Under the pieces are notes generated by a model that saw nothing but the letters and a program-made list of their open reading frames with translations, did not search any database and was not told where the DNA came from. Shown here piece after piece: positions 7,344 through 10,425 of a stretch of 10,425 bases of DNA. The DNA is from Vulcanimicrobiota bacterium. Its GTDB lineage: Bacteria > Eremiobacterota > Eremiobacteria > Baltobacterales > Baltobacteraceae. Within the stretch, counting starts at the first letter, position 1, and each line of letters opens with the position of its first letter. Both the position numbers and the translations under genes were made by a program. Where the stretch lies: contig JAQBPL010000154.1 in assembly GCA_028287545.1 (NCBI GenBank), positions 1 to 10,425 of the forward strand. The letters run 5' to 3'.

Positions 7344-7367
7344 CCCTTCGACAAGCTCAGGGTGACA
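7344..7367. repeat. Dispersed intergenic repeat (CCTTCGACAAGCTCAGG type)
   Basis: The sequence starts CCCTTCGACAAGCTCAGGG and continues TGACA. I recognise this element from many bacterial genomes and metagenomic contigs, where it recurs between genes and yields spurious peptides such as LSLSKG. CCCT and AGGG at its ends are complementary, so it can fold into a small hairpin. It lies between the convergent transducer and acetyltransferase genes and supplies the stop codon of the latter. Only one copy is present in the window, so its repeat nature rests on recall. Confidence 0.6.
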
Positions 7368-7923
7368 AGACTGGAGGCGGCACCCAGGCGGGATTCGTTC
7401 TCGAGACGAGGATCGCGTCGCGCCACGCTCGACCCATGTAGAGGTAGTCGCGCGCGTAACCTTCGACGGAGAACCCGAGTTTGCGCAGGACGCGCCCGCT
7501 GCGCTCGTTGGTCGGATGATAGCTCGTCTCCAACCGGTGTAAGTTCAGCGCGCCGAACCCGTGGTCGACGGCCGCCCCCGCCGCTTCGGTCGCGTACCCG
7601 CGACCCTCGTGCGCCGCGTCGACGGAATAGCCGATGATCGCGCATTGGATGACGCCGCGCCGGATATTCCACAGATTGACCAGTGAGACGAGCGCACCGC
7701 CGTCCTTCGCGAACGCCGCGAAGCGCACGAACTCACCGCGGCGATTCGCCGCTTCGGCCTGCTCGCATTCGCGGCGGTGATAGTCGAGAGTGTAGAACGA
7801 CGGGGCGCGCGCGGGCTCCCACGGATCGAGATGCGCCCGATTGCGGGAGTAGTAGTCGAGGATATCCGGAGCATGCTGCGGCCCATACGGCTCCATGCGG
7901 AGCCGTTCGGTCTCGAGCGGCAA
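7357..7923 (-). CDS. GNAT family N-acetyltransferase, RimJ/RimL type
   Basis: The product (188 aa) transfers an acetyl group from acetyl-CoA to an amine, possibly a protein N-terminus or a small molecule. It opens with the RimJ/RimL-like LETERLRMEPYGPQHAPDI (3-21). The acetyl-CoA motif is IGYSVDAAHEGRGYATEA (97-114), and the typical HPTNERSGRVLRKLGF (136-151) and EGYARDYLYMGRAWRD (154-169) follow. The substrate cannot be inferred. The likely start is TTG at 7923, two bases after the glyA stop; the alternative ATG at codon 10 would cut off the conserved N-terminal strand. Translation probably depends on reinitiation after glyA. The last residues (LSP) and the stop lie in the dispersed repeat, so the natural C-terminus may have been altered by it. 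Confidence 0.88.
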   Translation of the reverse strand: MPLETERLRMEPYGPQHAPDILDYYSRNRAHLDPWEPARAPSFYTLDYHRRECEQAEAANRRGEFVRFAAFAKDGGALVSLVNLWNIRRGVIQCAIIGYSVDAAHEGRGYATEAAGAAVDHGFGALNLHRLETSYHPTNERSGRVLRKLGFSVEGYARDYLYMGRAWRDAILVSRTNPAWVPPPVLSP

Positions 7924-7925
7924 CG

Positions 7926-9173
<1,248 letters not shown>

Positions 9174-9251
9174 CGGTCGGTGTCAGCCTCGGTCGTGGAT
9201 CGTCGGGAAGAGAGTGCGATTCGCCGCCGCCGCCCGCGTTGCCCGTGCGGG

Positions 9252-9509
9252 CTAGCCGCGGTCCTCGGGGTCGCTGCGCTTGCGGATCAGCGTGGTTGCG
9301 GAGTAGTCGGGCTTGCCTGCCGGCGGGCGGCGCGCCGCTGTGAAGCGCAGGACTTGCACCATCACCAGCAGTCCGACCGTTGCGACCAGCGCGATCCAGA
9401 ACCACGGGCTGGCGTAGCGCGGATATGTGTGGTCGAACAGATATTCCGCCAGCGCGATCACGACGGCGGCCAAGGGGACGAGGTTCCCCAGCGTCTGGCG
9501 GTCGATCAT
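9252..9509 (-). CDS. Small membrane protein with two transmembrane segments, unknown
   Basis: The ORF encodes 85 aa. Two hydrophobic helices (about 10-25, LVPLAAVVIALAEYLF, and 37-54, WFWIALVATVGLLVMVQV) are joined by a short polar loop with HTYPRYASP. A basic, soluble tail ends in RKRSDPEDRG. I do not recognise a family. Start at ATG 9509; no clear ribosome binding site. It lies upstream of glyA on the same strand and is divergent from the TIM-barrel gene by 62 bp. The membrane pattern argues for a real gene, since other frames here read as Arg-rich noise. Confidence 0.65.
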   Translation of the reverse strand: MIDRQTLGNLVPLAAVVIALAEYLFDHTYPRYASPWFWIALVATVGLLVMVQVLRFTAARRPPAGKPDYSATTLIRKRSDPEDRG

Positions 9510-9558
9510 CGCGCGACCGGCGGCAGCGTGGGGTTTACGATGGACACAGGGGGTCTCC

Positions 9559-9566
9559 GGGGAAGG
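9559..9566 (+). promoter_or_regulatory. Ribosome binding site for the TIM-barrel gene
   Basis: GGGGAAGG precedes two adjacent in-frame GTG codons at 9572 and 9575 by five and eight bases. It supports a GTG start here and argues against starts further upstream, which would overlap the minus-strand gene. Confidence 0.6.
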
Positions 9567-9571
9567 TGCGC

Positions 9572-10288
9572 GTGGTGCGCATCGCCATTTCGAGCAACTC
9601 GTTTCGTCGACCGCTTGCGTTGCGCGAGCTGACCCAACTCGAGTGGGTCGAGCGCTGCGCATCGGTGCTCGAAGCGGACGGCATCGTCGCCGCGGTCGCC
9701 GACTTCCCCCGCGTCGATGCCGAGTACGTCGCCCAGCTGCGCAAGGTGACGATCGATCTCGGTCTGGTCCCGTTCGGCCTCGACGCGCCCGCACTGCTCG
9801 ATCCGACCGCCGCGCCGGGCTCGTTCGGGGAGGTGCTCGCGCTCGCGAACGCGTTCGGCGCGGCCGTCGTGCGGACGATGCTGCCGGCGCCTGGAGAGGT
9901 CCCGCCGGCCAGCTTCGTAGAGGCGGTGGCGGCCGCGAAGGAAGCGAGCCGCGCGGCCAAGGCGGCGAACGTCACCTTGGTGGTCGCGGCAGCGCCCGGG
10001 ACCCTCGGCGCGGATTTGAGCGGGGTGAAGCACCTGCTCAAGGACGTGGACAGCGCGTGGCTGCGCGCATGCCCCGCGGCGCTGACCGATCCGGCGGTGA
10101 TTTCGGCCAAGGACCGCTTTCCGGCCCTCGCGGCGACGACGGCGGACGATCCCGCAGGGGTCGCCTCAGCGGCGCGGAGCGCGTGGGTGATCGTCGATGC
10201 CGAGGCGGAGCAACCGCTCGACGAGCTTGCCGCCTACGTCGGCGCATTGCGCGATGCGCAGGCCGAAGGGCGCCTCTCGAAGCGCTGA
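9572..10288 (+). CDS. Xylose isomerase-like TIM-barrel protein, possibly non-catalytic
   Basis: The 238-aa product begins VRIAISSNSFRRPL and shows alternating strands and helices as in the sugar phosphate isomerase/epimerase (AP endonuclease 2-like) fold. Clear echoes are EWVERCASVLEADGIV (24-39), VPFGLDAPALL (66-76) and FGEVLALANAFGAAVVRTML (85-104). It is shorter than the usual ~270 aa. In active members a Glu at the end of the strand at about 134-140 and later Asp/His residues bind the metal; here that strand reads VTLVVAAAPGTL and no such residues are apparent. It may be a degenerate or regulatory paralogue. GTG at 9572 was chosen because of the GGGGAAGG upstream; 9575 and 9566 are alternatives. 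The fold call is moderate, made from pattern only. Confidence 0.75.
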   Translation: MVRIAISSNSFRRPLALRELTQLEWVERCASVLEADGIVAAVADFPRVDAEYVAQLRKVTIDLGLVPFGLDAPALLDPTAAPGSFGEVLALANAFGAAVVRTMLPAPGEVPPASFVEAVAAAKEASRAAKAANVTLVVAAAPGTLGADLSGVKHLLKDVDSAWLRACPAALTDPAVISAKDRFPALAATTADDPAGVASAARSAWVIVDAEAEQPLDELAAYVGALRDAQAEGRLSKR

Positions 10289-10342
10289 CCCGGCGAGGAA
10301 GAGTGGACGAGACCGCAGCGGACGTCTAGATCCTGGTTGAAG

Positions 10343-10402
10343 ACCTGCCTGTGGCAGGTGGGTGCGGCCCGGGCGCCCAGTGTCCGGCCCTTGTGGGGTC
10401 GG
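10343..10402 (+). other. Run of three hairpins downstream of the TIM-barrel gene
   Basis: Three consecutive inverted repeats can fold on either strand. ACCTGCC/GGCAGGT (10343-10349 and 10353-10359) has a 3-nt loop. GGGTGC/GCGCCC (10360-10365 and 10373-10378) includes one G-T wobble. CCGGCCC/GGGTCGG (10384-10390 and 10396-10402) has a 5-nt loop and one wobble. None is followed by a T-run, so a standard intrinsic terminator is unlikely. The array could be a structured RNA, a leader of the next gene, or a GC-rich transcription stop. The element reaches almost to the window edge. Confidence 0.4.
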
Positions 10403-10425
10403 GCAACCGGTCGTATCCGGAGCTG

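Noticed and set aside
9220..9252. GC-rich inverted repeat between the 85-aa gene and glyA as a terminator
   Set aside because: The stem (GCCCG/CGGGC) has a two-base loop and no T-run, so it is too weak to call.
10325..10345. Stretch resembling the 5' end of 16S rRNA (AGATCCTGG)
   Set aside because: Only about ten bases match and the following conserved 16S sequence is absent; the next bases form unrelated hairpins.

Overview
The window is a GC-rich bacterial chromosome segment with short intergenic gaps and frequent GTG/TTG starts. No rRNA, tRNA, IS element or CRISPR array was seen, and no gene-free stretch exceeds about 160 bases. The gene set (glyA, upp, a ComEB-type dCMP deaminase, wecA, wecB, atpZ, atpI) is the conserved string that leads into the F1Fo-ATPase operon in many Gram-positive and deep-branching phyla. 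The lineage cannot be fixed from sequence alone. GC content, start-codon use and a dispersed repeat fit a poorly cultured terrestrial phylum such as Eremiobacterota, but this is only a suggestion.

Left part (1-3350, minus strand): a tightly coupled operon read right to left, comEB > wecA > 37-codon ORF > wecB > atpZ > atpI (cut by the left edge; atpB would be expected next). Every junction is a 4-base stop/start overlap (GTGA, ATGA, GTGA, ATGA, TTGA). WecA and WecB start surface-glycan synthesis (lipid-linked GlcNAc-1-P and UDP-ManNAc). AtpZ and AtpI are small membrane accessory proteins of the ATP synthase.

Middle part (3351-7337): the string is interrupted twice by plus-strand genes. The first is an orphan 451-codon gene with an amidoligase-like pattern and an N-terminal leader ending in a VIQR sequence, reminiscent of proteins linked to contractile injection systems. 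The second is a cytoplasmic chemotaxis-type transducer with its sensor-like region C-terminal to the signalling hairpin. Between them lies upp on the minus strand.

Right part (7338-10425): on the minus strand, an 85-aa membrane protein gene, glyA, and a RimJ/RimL-type acetyltransferase gene that begins 2 nt after the glyA stop and ends inside a dispersed repeat. On the plus strand lies a xylose-isomerase-like TIM-barrel protein that seems to lack metal ligands, followed by a run of three stable hairpins reaching the right edge.

The metabolic genes share a theme: SHMT makes methylene-THF, dCMP deaminase makes dUMP (the thymidylate synthase substrate), and UPRT salvages uracil. The plus-strand genes have no obvious link to this and are the accessory part of the window.
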